A stretch of 64,000 bases of DNA from Vitellaria paradoxa (GCA_019916065.1 CM034236.1:23162941-23226940), one strand, 5' to 3'; shown: positions 47,707 to 61,800, numbered from the stretch's first letter. A program made the numbers and translations. The notes: generated by a model not told the origin, from the letters alone.

Positions 47707-48635
47707 AATCATGGGATCTTCTAGATCCTCCACCCTACGAGTAATCCAAGATTAGCAAAGAGTTGTAATTGTACCATATTTAGGGTTAGGATAGCTTTAA
47801 ATTTTTATTTTATTTTAGGTTTTCAATTGTGAGTTTAAGTCCCCTTTGGTTTTTGAAATAAATAAATAAATAAATCAAATATCCAGTTTTGTGGTCCGAA
47901 CCGCCAGACCCAATGGTCTGAACCATAGTGTATTTTCTATGAAAGAAATTGGGGGCCAACCTTTCTGTGGTCCGGACACCCTGCGGGTGGTCCGAACCCT
48001 ACGACTTTTTAAACAGCCCAATCGGCCATTTTTAACTTCAAAAATCTCACAATTCTCTCACTTTCCTTCTGATTCCATCTCCTATACTTTGAGAATCTTT
48101 CATATTCAGGCTTCCCCAAGGATTTTTACTCGAAAGTTCACTCCAATCATTTCATACAATCAGTCCAAGGTAAGCTTTTTTTTCCATTTCAAACCCTAGG
48201 TAGCCATTCTTGACATTTTGTTGAACCCAAGCTTATTCTCACCGAGGGTTCCAAATAACCTTCAACTTTGAATCCCAATTTGGATTTCAAACAATGGGAA
48301 GGTAGAAATTGCTCACTTTGAGTGAATTTCTTCACACCTTCAACATCATCTTCACTGTGGGTCATCATTTGGGTCCGTGGGTCTACTGGACCCCAAAATT
48401 TTTGTCCGCTTTTGACTTAATCAATTTCAAATGTTTTCTTATTCAATTTGAGTTCAAAATTTCTGCAAATGGACCCCTCTTTGGTGGATGTTGTATGGCC
48501 ACCTGACCCATTCACTTTGGATTTCTATTTACATTTTTTTTTTTGTCAATAGAAAAGGGCCACTGAACTTGTGTGGACATAAGGATTGAATGTTTGACTA
48601 ATTCAATATATTCTTTATGTGTTTTTGTAACTACC
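47707..48635 (+). other. Non-coding spacer with LTR-like hairpin motifs and a splice-acceptor-like tract
   Basis: 47888-48005 carries GTGGTCCG- and GGTCCGGACACCC-type words also found in the LTR (28345-28385, 29425-29460) and after the PBS (30815-30865). The CGGACACCC...GGGTGGTCCG arms (47973-47993) can form a hairpin. Before the env-position ORF, a T-rich tract (about 48530-48550) ending in GTCAATAG resembles a 3' splice site, which would suit a spliced subgenomic message. Confidence 0.5.
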
Positions 48636-49750
48636 ATGGCCCCACTAGTTAAACGAAATGCCAATAGACAACTAGCATCCACCTCCTTTGATAGAAACCG
48701 ATTTTGGAGAGAAGAGGCTAAGCATAAGTATGATGATATATGGGGACATAAACCTATGGTGATAAAGCATTTTTGGCAAATAGACCAATTTAGTCATGAG
48801 AAATTTATGTTAGAGTAGAATTTTGAAGGGCAACAATGGCTCAATATTGCTAAATTCCATGCTTATTGTATAGTTGATGTAGTTAGGGAATATTTTGCCA
48901 ATGTTAGAGAAGGTTCCATTATCAGGAGGAGGGGTAGAGAAAGGATCATTAGCTGGGTCCGGGTGGCTAAGATGACAATCACACCAGCTAATTTTGCCCA
49001 AGTCTTTCAGTTACCTCGAGTCCAAAACCCATAGTTCACCTATCCTACTGATGGTACCCCACCACTACCCGTCATAGCATCAGAGATTCTATTTGAGGAC
49101 TAGGAGTGGACTAGGGAGTATAGGAAGCCAGTTTTAGCACTTAAAGATAAATATTGGGCACTCCACGTGTTTTTTTGCACAAACCTATTGCCCTAAAATA
49201 AGAATTCAGATTATAGTCCACTTAGGGCTCTCCTGATCTATGCCATTGGTACTGGGATGACCATTGACTTGCCCTCATGCATTTGACACCAAGTGGCATA
49301 CACATATGAGCACCCAGGAGCCTTAGCTGCTTTACCTTTTGGAAGGGCCCTTACAAAAATATTCAGGAGAAAAGGGGCCCACATTACTGATGATATGCCC
49401 CTAGCCTCAGGATTACAGCCCATCAACATCACATCCTATTCCAAATCCTGACGTCTAATGTCAAAGAAAAAGAAGAGAGAGATGGAAGAGACTGTGGTTG
49501 AGGAGGAAGAGCAAGAAGTCACTGCTGCTGAGCTAGCTACCCAGATTGGAGCCTTGGCCGAGCGAATTAGTCATCTTGAGCAAAACCAGGAGGATGACCA
49601 CCAGCTTCTAATGTGCATTCATCAGACCTAGCAGATACAGGGTCACCTTCTGCAAAGTATCCTTGATCACATCAAAGAGTCACATCCACCTCCACAGTGG
49701 CTGCATATTTCTTTTCTTTTGATCATTATTCTCAACTTGAGAGTTTAGGA
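48636..49750 (+). pseudogene. Env-position ORF of the Athila element, broken
   Basis: Starts at the ATG at 48636 (MAPLVKRNANRQ). Words such as KYDDIWGHKPMVIKHFWQID, FHAYCIVDVVREYFANVREG, ITPANFAQVFQLPR, LRALLIYAIGTGMTIDLPSC and GRALTKIF resemble the putative plant transposon protein family (the PF20167 type) often found downstream of integrase in Athila elements. An acidic, Glu-rich, coiled-coil-like tail follows (EMEETVVEEEEQEVTAAELA). I see no clear signal peptide or envelope membrane anchor, so an envelope function is not supported. Stops occur at about 48816, 49032, 49102, 49195, 49285, 49450 and 49630. Confidence 0.7.
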
Positions 49751-49840
49751 TTCAGTTTCACTGCTTTACTTGCTTTTCCTAAAACTCTGTAATTAATTTT
49801 AGTGGCTCGTACTGATGTATAAAGATCTTGACTCTTTTGA

Positions 49841-51523
49841 TGTCATGCCCTGGATCTCGTGACCCAAGGGGTGAGTGATAAACACACATAACATATACTA
49901 ACATAACCACCCATGATCAGAGCAACGTAACATCAACTAGTGAGCCCAAGACAAAAGAAAAGATAACATAAGTTAAACCATGATTGTTGCCAGGGCACAT
50001 ACTCCATACTCCATTCCCATCAATACATAACTTAGGCCTTAAGGCCATTACAAACAAATCGAATAAAACTAGCATTGTACAATATTACAATTCCAAATGA
50101 AATTTATACTAAATGACCAAAAGTATTGCTAAACTTAGTAGGGCTCATGCACACACTTTTGGTCTAACCCCATTAGCCCATCTGATTGTTATGGCTTGTT
50201 CCTGTATCAAAATCTGTAGGGATGTGAGTATGGGTCCACTTGTGCCCACGATGTCTCAAACAAACATATATGGTATGCAATCTAATCATGCAATGTTGTT
50301 TAGGTAAAGTTAGCCACTTCAACATTTTCTAGAGTCATAGCATTTCATTAACACAACAAGTAGCTAATTTAGGTGAAAACATATATTCATTCAACAATGC
50401 CATAATTTAAAATTCGATTTTGGTTAATGCTTATGTTTTGCAATTTAATCTTTACTTCAAATCACATTTCATCATCATTTTATTACTTAACCATTATTCA
50501 ATCAAATAACCATACTTACATTATCATCTATTCATCATTACATTGCATAACCATCACCACACAAGTCATCGAGGGATGGGTGCATACATGATATCGTCTT
50601 TTATAGGCCAATACCCAACGGAAACGATAAACCGACGTCACCATTTAGGATCACCGTCTAGGGCTTTGAGGAGCCAAAACACACACAATGTTGTGGGCTA
50701 CTAACCCACAGGCATTGACACCAAACCTTGTGTAGGTTCCGGGTCTCTCAACCCAAGGGTAATCACAAACCCTTCCTACTTTCGCACCCTACCACGACCC
50801 ATAGCACATAACCAATCATTCATCACATTCAATACTCTTTAATCGCAATTCACATTCATTGCCATAAACTTTCCAACACACATAACCACATTCCATTTCA
50901 TCATGGAACACAACTAATTTCATTTCTTCATTTTCATTTAATCCAAGCCTCATTTAATTTCCATCACTTATTAACAAAAGTTCACATTTCAATTTCTTTC
51001 AATCACATATTCACTTTTCGGTTCATCCCAAGATTCATCACGTATCAACATTGATCAAACTTTATTAAACATTCAACATTTATCATCATTATAAGTTTGA
51101 GTCTCTTTGTCAATTCACAATTTACTTAATCAATCACTTGTTCATATACCTCAACATTTAGTTTACATCAAAACATAATCACAATTTTACTCGATTAAGA
51201 CTTTTATCTCAAAGTAACCTTCCAATTCATTTCATTCAAGGTAACATTCATTCACCATTGCAAGTTAAATCGCATTAGCTTAAGATAATAAAATCCTTAA
51301 TCACTTTTTAGAACACATTTCCCTTTTTAAATCCATGCAATTAATCAAATAAAAGTTTCATGTAAAACATGTTACCAACTCTTTCATAAGTCCAAGGTAG
51401 GAGGCCAAACTAAGCAAAGACAGGAAAATGACCTAGGCTCGGTGGGCGCCCAAGCTGACACTCAGCCGTGCGCCCAAGGGGCTTGGGTGCCCACACCTTA
51501 TGCCTTAGGCACCTATGTCTTGT
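49841..51523 (-). repeat. Truncated 3' LTR of element B
   Basis: Matches 54198 to about 55873 of the complete LTR, including the GTGGGCGCCCAAGCTGACAC block, then ends at GTCTTGT where interior sequence begins. Confidence 0.9.
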
Positions 51524-54181
51524 ACTTTATTTCACTATATCTCTTAGTGTTACCATCACTTACCATAATCTCAATTGAAACCGACTTCTAAACCTCTTCT
51601 TCCCAAAGTTCATTTACTTACAGTACACTTACTCATTCTCAAACTCCATTCACCCATTTATAACTATATTCCTATACTCATGCGTTTTCTAATAAAGACA
51701 GTCCCACGAATGGGATCTCGTATCCCCCTTTCCATAATATGGTCGGGGCACATCCTTAATATTACCATAATACTCAAAGCCAAATTCACTTAACCAATCT
51801 AGTTCTCACCACTAACATCAATCTATAAAGTCAAACACCTTAACACTCAAAAATTTAATAACAACTAAATAGATTCAAAATTTTCAATTCATACATGTCC
51901 ATTTTCTCACCCATTAGCATTTCTCAATTTAAGGAATTCAAATCATAGTAGCCACATGTTGAGATACAGTGGATTGAATTAGCCATTCAAGAAATATAAC
52001 CAACATTGAACCAAGTTCAACACAATAGCCATTCCAAAGTTACAATAGTACATTTTACCAACATCAGTGAAATAGCAATGCCATCAAGTTTCAAATAAAT
52101 AACATAGAGATCAAAGAATTTCCCTAGTGTGACAAGTTTAGTATGATTCGGTAACCAAAATTTTAGGTGGCCAAGCCAAATGTTTATCAACATAACAGTT
52201 TAGAGAACTTTCAACTCAAAGAAAATTTCAATGTTTTAATGTACAAGTAGCAATCAAGAATTCAATAAAACATGGATTCAGCTATGATTAGTTCCTTTCA
52301 AAGTTTAGAATTACTAGGATTCATTCTGCAATATATAAGAAGTGCAATAAGTAACATGGAGTATAACCTTCGTATATCATCTCTAAGTAACTCACCCTTG
52401 TGAAATTTATGCCTCTATTACCATTATCCTCATCCCAAAGAGTCTTGAAATCCCAACCATTCGCTGAAAGTTACTTTAGCAATATACAGACTTTTCAACC
52501 TCTAACTTATAGCATCGCCCATATCTTCTACCTCACTCAAATAATATGGGGGATCTTAAAATCAACCTCTTTCCAATATTCCACTCTTTTACTTCACTTC
52601 ATAATCAGTTTACCTTACATAAACAAATACCTTCGATATCCCTATGTTCTAGTGTATTCCAAACTGTTCTGTTAGTTTACTTAACCACAACAAGACTTCA
52701 ATGCTAAAATATCATAGCTAATACTGAATTAGGTACAGGTAAATCTTGTTCATATAATTCCAATCTCCTCAATTGATATTGTCATCTAATCATTAGACAT
52801 CATCACATAACTTAATCTTCCCCGTAACCTTTCACAATATTGAAAGTAATCCCTTCTTCAAGTAAAAGTAATCAGAAAATTCCAATCAACATATATTCTG
52901 TGCCATAAAATGTTCTCATTATCATTACCCCACACATTTGTGCTCTGCCCCAATTCATTTAAATCAATAAGTCCGTTAGCTAAGAGGTACTTGAGTAAGA
53001 TAAAGGTGGTACCCTACCAAATCCACAAAGCTTAAACATCAAACACAATCTTGGCTATACTCATTTACTACACTAATCCCTCAAAACCATCCCACCAAAT
53101 ATCACCTATCTCCAAACTTTGTCTCATGCAAACCAATTTAACATTTATTATTCTTAATGCTTAATGATTCGGTCAAAACATCAACACTCGAAAGCAACAT
53201 GCTGTCTTAATTACCACCAAATTTGCTAACTTCAATTTTTACTTAAAACCCAAACTTTTTACCATTCCTGTTAACAAGAATCCCAAATGTCCCGATGTCC
53301 AATACTATATCTTATAGAATCATGGACTCACAATTATTTGATTGAATTCTAAACTTCCAAGACTTCATCGGTGCCACAAAATATGGCCTAACAAAAAAAT
53401 AATAGTGACATATAATATGGAATCTGTGAAAGTCAAGCCCACCCTTGGGAGTTTGCTCCCACTCATCCCAAGTATCACATCCAAAATCAACACCTCACTT
53501 ACAAGACGACACTTAGACTCCTTTTCATTCAATCTCCAATTGACCATGCGAACACAAAGTTTTTCCCCAATATGCCTAATATCATTTATTAAAAAGGTCA
53601 CCTCATCACAATTCTAAACCACCATATTATCAAATAACCAGTTATCACCAATCCATTATAATGATCAATCACTGCTCATCAAATTAGTAACTCGTACATT
53701 TTAAGATTCAATTCTCTACTATTGCCATTTCTACTTCAAATTCATTCCATAGTCATGCACTTCAACAATCAAAGGTCACCTCAATAAATCTCTAAATCAC
53801 AACCTTAGACTCTCTACGTCTCTTAGTACTTACAAATTTTCTATTATGTCCACAATCATTTCTCATCATCTTTTATATTGCTAGGTCTACTATTAAAACA
53901 TCTGTCAAACATTATTTCTAGGTTCACAAAGATCCAATGATTACACCATTTACTCGCATATCAACTTTACTTAGCATTAGCCAGGGATGTTTACTAATCC
54001 TCATTTCTCCAGAAATACAATCAAGGTTTTAGTAACATTTAGTTCAAACCATCTCCACCATAATCCTTACCACAAAGTACTAACAAGTCCATCCCATGAA
54101 AATGACTAAATGTCAGTTATATCACATCAACATGTAACATGCAATGCTAGACTCCCACTGTTCCATAGGTATTCTGATCTA

Positions 54182-54197
54182 GGCTCTGATACCAACA
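54182..54197 (-). other. Initiator-Met PBS of element B
   Basis: The minus strand reads TGTTGGTATCAGAGCC directly after the LTR end; the TGGTATCAGAGC core is unchanged. Confidence 0.88.
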
Positions 54198-56965
54198 TAT
54201 CACGCCCCAGATCTCGTGACCCAAGGGGTGAGTGATAAATACACATAACATGCACTAACATAACCACCCATGATCAGAGCAACGCAACATCAACTAGTGA
54301 GCCTAATACATAAGATAAGATAACATAAGTTAAACTATGACTGTTGTCAGGTCACATACTCCATGCTCCATTCCCATCAATACATAACTTAGGCCTTAAG
54401 GCCATTACAACCAAATCAAATAAAACTAGCATTGTACAATATTACAATTCCAAATGAAATTTATACTAAATGACCAAAAGCATTGCTAAGCTTAATAGGG
54501 CTCATGCACACACTTTCGGTCCAACCCCATTAGCCCACCTGATTGTTATGGCTTATTCCTGCATCAAAATCAGTAAGGACGTGAGCACGGGTCCACTTGT
54601 GCCCACGATGTCTCAAACAAATATATATGGTATGAAATCTAATCATGCAATGCTATTTAGGTAAAGTTATCCACTTCAACATTTTCTAGAGTCATAACAT
54701 TTCATTAACATAACAAGTAGCTAATTTAGGTGAAAACATATAGTCATTCAACAATGCCATAATTTAAAATTCGATTACAGTTAATGCTTATGTTTTGCAA
54801 TTTAATCTTTAATTCAGATCACATTTCATCATCATTTTACCACTTAACCATTATTCAATCAAATAACCATACTCACATTATCATCTATTCATCATTACAT
54901 TGCATAACCATAACCACACAAGTCATCGAGGGATGGGTGCATACACGATATCGTCTTTTATGGGCCAATACCCAATGGAAACGATAAACCGACGTCGGCG
55001 TTTAGGATTGCCGTCTAGGGCCACGAGGAGCCAAAACACACACAATGTTGTGGGCTACTAACCCACTGGCATTGACACCAAACCCTGCGCAGGTTCTAGG
55101 TCTCACAACCCGAGGGTAATCACAAACCCTTCCTATTTCGCACCCCACCACGACCGCCAGCACATAACTAGTAATTCATCACATTCAATACTCTTTAATC
55201 AGAATTCACATTCATCACCATAAACTTTCCAACACACATAACCACATTTTATCATGGAACACAACTCATTTCATCTCTTCATTTTATTTAATCCAAGCCT
55301 CATTTAATTTCCATCACTTATTAACAAAAGTTCACATGTCAATTTTGTTCAATCACATATTCACTTTTCGGTTCACCCCAAGATTCATCACGTATCAACA
55401 TTGATCAAACCTTATTAAACATTCAACATTTATCATCATTATAAGTTTGAGTCTCTTTATCAATTCACAATTTACTTAATCAATCACATGTTCATATACT
55501 TCAACATTTAGTTTCCATCAAGACAAAATCACAATTTTACTTGATTAAGACTCTTATCTCAAAGTAATCTTCCAATTCATTTCATTCAAGGTAACATTCA
55601 TTCACCATTGCAAGTTAAATCCCATTAGCTTAAGATAACAAATCCTTAATCACTTTTAGAACACATTTCCCTTTTTAAATCCAAGCAATTAATCAAATAA
55701 AAGTTTCATGTAAAACATGTTACCAACTCTTTCATAAGTCCAAGGTAGGAGGCCAAACTAAGTAAAGTCAGGAAAATGACCTAAGCTCGGTGGGCACCCA
55801 AGTTGACACTCAGCCGTGTGCCCAAGGGGCTTGGGCGCCCACACCTTGTGCCTTGGGTGCCCATGTCTTGTGTGCCCAAGGGGCTGGGCACCCAACTGTG
55901 TCTCACTCGTGCGCCTACAGCTTGGTCCAAGTTACGGGTTTCACACTCTGTTTTTTGGTTTCTTAGTTTTTCACCCTTGGGATCTCAAATTGACCAAGTT
56001 TAAGTAAAAATACCTAAAGTTTCATGTTTCTAACATCAACACAAGGTTCTTAGGCACCAAACAAAATTATCAATTTGAGTTCTCATCAACCAAAAGTCAA
56101 GTTATGGATCAAAACACCATTTTCACTTTCTTAACCTATACATATATATAAACATGTGTATAACTCCTATTCTCTTCCATAGATGAAGACAACACTTGAA
56201 TAAGGTTTTCTAAAGGTGTTCTACTCCTTGTTACACATCACATATGCAAGAAAGAAGCATTAAATCCCTACCTCAAGTTGAAAGAAGATGTATAAAAAAG
56301 ATAGTGTCTCCCAATTCCAAGCTCTCAAACGTTGATGAGCTCTAACTCTTCATCCTTTGATCTAAACTACAAATAAATCACATAGAAAGGTTCCTTGAGG
56401 ATCCAATTACACTCTTGCAAGATTAATTTGATTTCCATGCAAGTTAGAAGAACTTACCTTCAAATTTCTACCCGGTTCTCTTTGTTTCTTCTTCATTCTT
56501 CTCTTTTGCTTCTCTCCTAGTTTCTTCCTCTCCAAACAACTTCTTTTTCTCTCTCTTGCATTATATACACAAGTATATATATATTTTAAGCAATATTTTA
56601 ATCCCAAATAGTGTTTTTCGGACCTTTCCCATCCCCTCTAGCCTAATATAGGGTTTACAAGGGTGAGGCTTGGCCGCCCAAGTCAGAACACATTATACCA
56701 GTCATTTCCACTTTAGCTCAGGCGCCCAAGACCTTCTCAGTCGTGTGCCTAAAGTCTTGGGCACCCATGTTGCGTGCACCCAAGGTGCCCCCCTCTTCTA
56801 CACTTGTGCTAAAATGCTAACTCTCACATGTTTGGCTCATCCTTCTCAAAGTTCCCAACTCTAAAGCACCACTAATTATCCATTCCACTAAATTAACATA
56901 TCATAACTTCCAAAATGCATCCAAAACCATATCCTTGTGTTAATACAAAAGTCCGAGGTATTACA
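54198..56965 (-). repeat. Complete 5' LTR of element B
   Basis: On the minus strand it starts TGTAATACCTCGGAC and ends CGTGATA before the PBS. 2768 bases, about 250 shorter than the LTRs of element A. A TATA-like run near 56570-56585 precedes an AG-rich stretch on the minus strand, as in the other copies. Confidence 0.9.
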
Positions 56966-57145
56966 TTTGATGTGTTAATTTATTGTTTATTGATTGCCTT
57001 TTGATCTTTATTTTCTTTTTGTTCTCTTTCTAGACTTATTTTATTTTTCTATCTGTGTTGAATGTTGATATTGCTTTGTGTTGGAACAAATTGTTATTTA
57101 TATTCTTGAACTCTATTTCTATATTCTTTGTAAGAATAGGTACAT
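56966..57145 (+). other. Short remnant of the Athila body between elements B and C
   Basis: Begins with the TTTGA target duplication of element B and continues the Athila sequence interrupted at 49840. T-rich and non-coding here. It ends in TACAT, the left flank (presumed target duplication) of element C. Confidence 0.7.
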
Positions 57146-58862
57146 TGTAATACACCGGACTTGTATTAAGGTAAGTATATGGTTTTTGATGTATTTTGGA
57201 AGTTAAGAGATGTTAATTTAATGGAATGGGTCATTAATGGTGTTTAGAGTTGAGAACTTTGAAGGAAATGGGTTATGCAGTCAAAAGTGACATTTTGGCC
57301 AAGTATTGGAAAATGGGGGGAACCTTGGGCACCCACCTGAAAAGAGCTTGTGTGCCCAAGGTCTTAGGCGCCCATCTGAGAAGGGCTTGGGTGCCCAAGA
57401 CACAGTGGATTTGACAGACAAGTGTTGCTCTGCAATTTTCATCCGAGCCTCACCCTATTAACACCTATACCTAGCTAGAGGTGATAGGAAACTTGAAGAT
57501 TACTGTTGAGGGACTTTAAAATATTGTTATATATATATATATATTGTTGATTTGATGCAAGAGAGAGAAAGAGATAGTGTTGGGAGAAGAGAGAAATTGG
57601 GTGAGGAGCAAAGGAAGAGCAAAGGAGAATAAAGAAGGAATCGGGTAGAGATTTCAAAGTAGGTTCTTCCACCCTTCATGAAATCCAAAATCCTTTTGTA
57701 AGATTGTGATTAGAACCCTAAGAAACCTTCCTATGTAATTTATTTTTAGTTTGGATCAAGGAGGGAGAAGATTGAGTCCATCAAAGTTTGAGGGTTTGGA
57801 AGCTCAAGACACCTTCTTGTTGATCCATCTTCTTACCACTTGAGGTAGTGATTTAATGCCTCATTCTTACATATGTGTTGTGGAACAAGGAGTAGATTAC
57901 CATTAGAAAACCCCCTTTAAGTGTTGGTTTCATGTATGGAAGAAAATGGGAGTTATACACATGTCTATATATATGTATAGGTTGAGAGAGTGAAAGTAGC
58001 GTTTTGATCTATAACTTGGCTTGTGGTTGATGAAAACTCAAATTTTTGATTTTGTTTGAAGCCTAAGAACCTTGTGTTGATGTTAGAAACTTGAAACTTG
58101 AGGTATTTTTACATTAACTTGGTCAATTTGAGGTCGTAAGGGTGAAAAATCATGAAACCAGAAAACAGGGCATGAAACCCAAAACTTGGCCCAGGCTATG
58201 GGCGCACAAGGGGGACACAGTCGGGCACCCAAGCCCTTGGGCTCCCAAGAAATTAAGGCATGGGTGCCCAAGCCCCTTGGGTGCTCGGTTGAGTGTCAGC
58301 TTGGGTGGCCATCGAGCCTAGGTCACTTTTCTAACATTGTTTAGTTTAGCTTTCTACTTTGGGCATATGGAAGAATTTGGTAACTTGTTTATACACGAAA
58401 CTTTTAATTGATTAATTACATGGATTTTAAAAGGGAAATGAGCTTTTAAAAGTGATTAAGGAGTGTTTAACTTAAGCTTGTGGGATTTAACTTGAAAGGG
58501 GCAAGTGAAAGTCACCTTCAATTGCATGAATTGGAAGTCTACTTTGAAGTAAGAGTCTCAATTGAATAGAATTGTGAATATGCCTTGATGTAAACTAAAT
58601 GTTGAAGTTTATGAACTTGTGATTGATTAAGTGAAATGTGACTTGACAAAGGGACTCATGTTCTTAATGTTGGTAAATAGGGGATGCTTAATATGATTTG
58701 ATCAATGTGATATGTAATGAACCATGAGATGAACCTTAACATTGACATGTGTGTTGAAAGTTATTGATGATGAATGTGAATCTATGAAAGATGAGATTGT
58801 ATGGTATGAATGATGGTTTGTGTGCCGGGGGTCATGGTGGGGTGCGGTAAATAGGAAGGGTT

Positions 58863-61800
58863 TGTCACGCCCCGGATCTCGTGACCCGAGGGGTGAGTGA
58901 TAAACACACACAACATGCATTAACATAACCAACCCATCATTAGAGCAACGCAACGTAAGCCAGTGAGCTCGAGACATAGTTAAGATGACATAAATTTAAC
59001 CTTGGCTATAATCAAGTCAGAAACTTCCAACAATCCTCTCATTAATACATAACTCAGGCCTTAGGGCCCATACAACCAAATCAAACAAATCCTCAATGTA
59101 CAATATTGCAATTCCAAAGAAATTTAAACTAAATAACCAAGAGCTTAGCTAAGCTTGGTAGGGCTCATGCACACCCTTCTAGTCCAACCCCATTAGTTCA
59201 TCTGAATTTTATAGCCTGTACCATTTTATAGCCTGTACCTGCGTAAAAAATCTGTAGGGACGTGAGCACGGATCCACTTGTGCCCACGATGCCGCAAACA
59301 AACATATATGGTATGTATTCCAAATGTGCATACTATTCATGGTGCATCTAGTTATCTCAATATGTTCTAGTGCCACAACGATTTATCAACATAACTACAT
59401 AACTGACATGGAATATATATATATATATATTTACACAATAATATCATAAGAAGGATTAAGTTTCCAATTTGTATTTAATCTTTGAAAATCCATACATGTG
59501 TTCATCTTACATTTCAATTATCTCTTTGATGTTTAAACATAGCTGACCACATAACCATATTTACAATATTTATCTTTATTCAATAACATCATAGTGTAGC
59601 ATTCTAGTCCAATTATTCTCCATTATTAAATTTCCCAACTTTGTATCCAACCATATTCCATATCACATTATCACATATTCAACATTCAATCACATATCCA
59701 CATCCATATTACATTTGTTTGTTTTTCAATCATGAAATCACATCCACAGTACCATCATTTCATTAATCAATCACATAGCCATGACCATACAATCCTCGGG
59801 GGTTGGGTGCATACACATTATCGTCTTTTATGGGCCAATACCCAACGGAAACAATAAACCGACGTTGTCATTTAGGATTGCCATCCAGGGCCACGAGGAG
59901 CCAAAACACACACAATGTTGTGGGCTACTAACCCACTGACATTGACACCAAACCCTGTGCAGGTTCCGGGTCTTTCAACCTGAGAGTAATCTCACGACCC
60001 TTCTTATTTTCGCACCCCACCACGGCCCTCGGCACACAACCAATCATTCATCACATTCAATACTTATCAATCACAATTCACATTCATCACCATCACTTTC
60101 CAACATGTGCAAACACATTCCATTTTATCATGTAGCATAACTCATTTCATCTCTTCATTTTATTTAATCCAAGCCTCATTTAATTTCCATCATTTGTTAA
60201 CAAAAGTTCACTTTTCGGTTCATCCCAAGATTCATCACATATCAACATTGATCAACCTTATTAAACATTTAACATCTATCAATATGTACCATTCAACACA
60301 CATGTCAATGTTACGGTTCATTCCATAGCTCATTACATATAGCATTGATCAAACCATATTAAACACTCCACATTTACCAAAAATTATAAACATATGTCTC
60401 TTTGTCAAGTTACCTTTCACTTAATCAATCACAAGTTCATATACCTCAACATTTAGTTTACATCAAGACATATTTACAATTCAATTCGATTAGACCCTTA
60501 TCTCAAAATAAGCTTCTAATTCATTTCATTCAAGATAGCATTCATTCACCTTTACAAGTTAAATCCCATAGGTTTAAGATAATCAACCCTTAATCACTTT
60601 TTAAAGCTCATTTCCCTTTTTAAATCAATGAAATTAATCAAGTAAAAGTTTCATGTGAAAACAAGTTACCAACTCTTCCATATGCCCAAAATAGAAGGCT
60701 AAAGTAAACAATGTCAGAAAAGTGACCTAGGCTCGGTGGGCGCCCAAGCTGACACTCAGCCGTGTGCCCAAGGGGCTTGGGCACCCATACCTTAATTTCT
60801 TGGCTGCCCAAGGGCTTGGGCGCCCGACTGTGTCCCCCTCGTGCGCCCACAGCCTGGGCCAAGTTTCGAGTTTCATGCCCTATTTTCTAGTTTTACGATT
60901 TTTCACCCTTGGGACCTCAAATTGACCATGTTAATGTAAAAATACTTAACGTTTCAAGTTTCTAACATCAACACTAGGATCTTAGGCACCCAACAAAATA
61001 AAAAATTTGAGTTTTCATTTACTACAAGCAAGTTATGGATCAAAACACTACTTTCACTCTCTTAACCTATACATATATATATACATGTGTATAACTCCCA
61101 TTTTTCTTCCATAAATGCAACCAACATTTGAAAAGGGTTTTCTAATAGTATTCTACTCCTTGTTACACAACACATATGTAAGAATGAGCCATTAAATCCC
61201 TACCTCAAGTGGTAAGAAGATAGATCAACATGAAGGTGTCTTGAGCTTCCAAACCCTCAAACTTTGATGGACTCAATCTCTTCCCTCCTTGATCAAAACT
61301 ACAAATAAATTACATATTAAGGTTTCTTAGGGTTCTAATCACCATCTTGCAAAAGGAATTTGGTTTTCATGAAGGGTAGAAAGACCTACCTTGAAAACCC
61401 TACCCAGTTGTCTTCTTTGCTCTTCTTTGCTTCTCCACCCAATTCTCTCTTCTTCCAAGCAACTTCTCTCTCTCTCTCTTGCATCAAATCAACAATATAT
61501 ATATATATAACAATATTTTAAACCCCTCAACAGTGCCTTCCAGAATTTTCCACCCCCTAGCCTAAATATAGGTTCACAGGGGAGAGGGGCCGACTGAAAA
61601 ATGCAGAGCAACACTTATCTATCAAAACCACTATTCCTTGGGTGCCCAAGGGGCTCTCAGTTGGGTGCCCAAGACCTTAGGTGCACAAGCTCCTTTCAGG
61701 TGGGCGCCCAAGGTTCCCCCATTTTCTAGTACTTGGCTAGAATGTGTCCTTTTGACTGCTTAACCCATTTCCTTCAAACTTCTCAACTCTAAACACCAAT

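Larger units (their letters stand above)
49841..56965 (-). mobile_element. Element B: LARD-like element of the same family, internally deleted
   Basis: Flanked by a perfect 5-bp duplication TTTGA (49836-49840, 56966-56970). The 5' LTR on the minus strand is 54198-56965. A PBS follows at 54182-54197, then 2.7 kb of interior homologous to element A 34841-37705. The 3' LTR is only partial (49841-51523). The junction at 51517-51525 joins LTR sequence directly to mid-interior sequence, so the rest of the interior, the PPT and the first 1.1 kb of the 3' LTR are gone. No coding capacity. Confidence 0.92.

Noticed and set aside
48636..49750. A true retroviral-type envelope gene
   Set aside because: Position fits, but I see no signal peptide, cleavage site or membrane anchor; the sequence resembles a plant transposon protein family instead.
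50113..50307. Similar open frames in the LTRs of element B (50113-50307 and 54470-54664)
   Set aside because: They are two copies of the same LTR segment; similarity reflects LTR identity, not a conserved protein.
28079..57145. Endogenous pararetrovirus (caulimovirid) origin for the RT-bearing region
   Set aside because: LTRs, a tRNA-Asp-type PBS and an integrase are present and no movement protein or coat motif is seen; it is an Athila retrotransposon.
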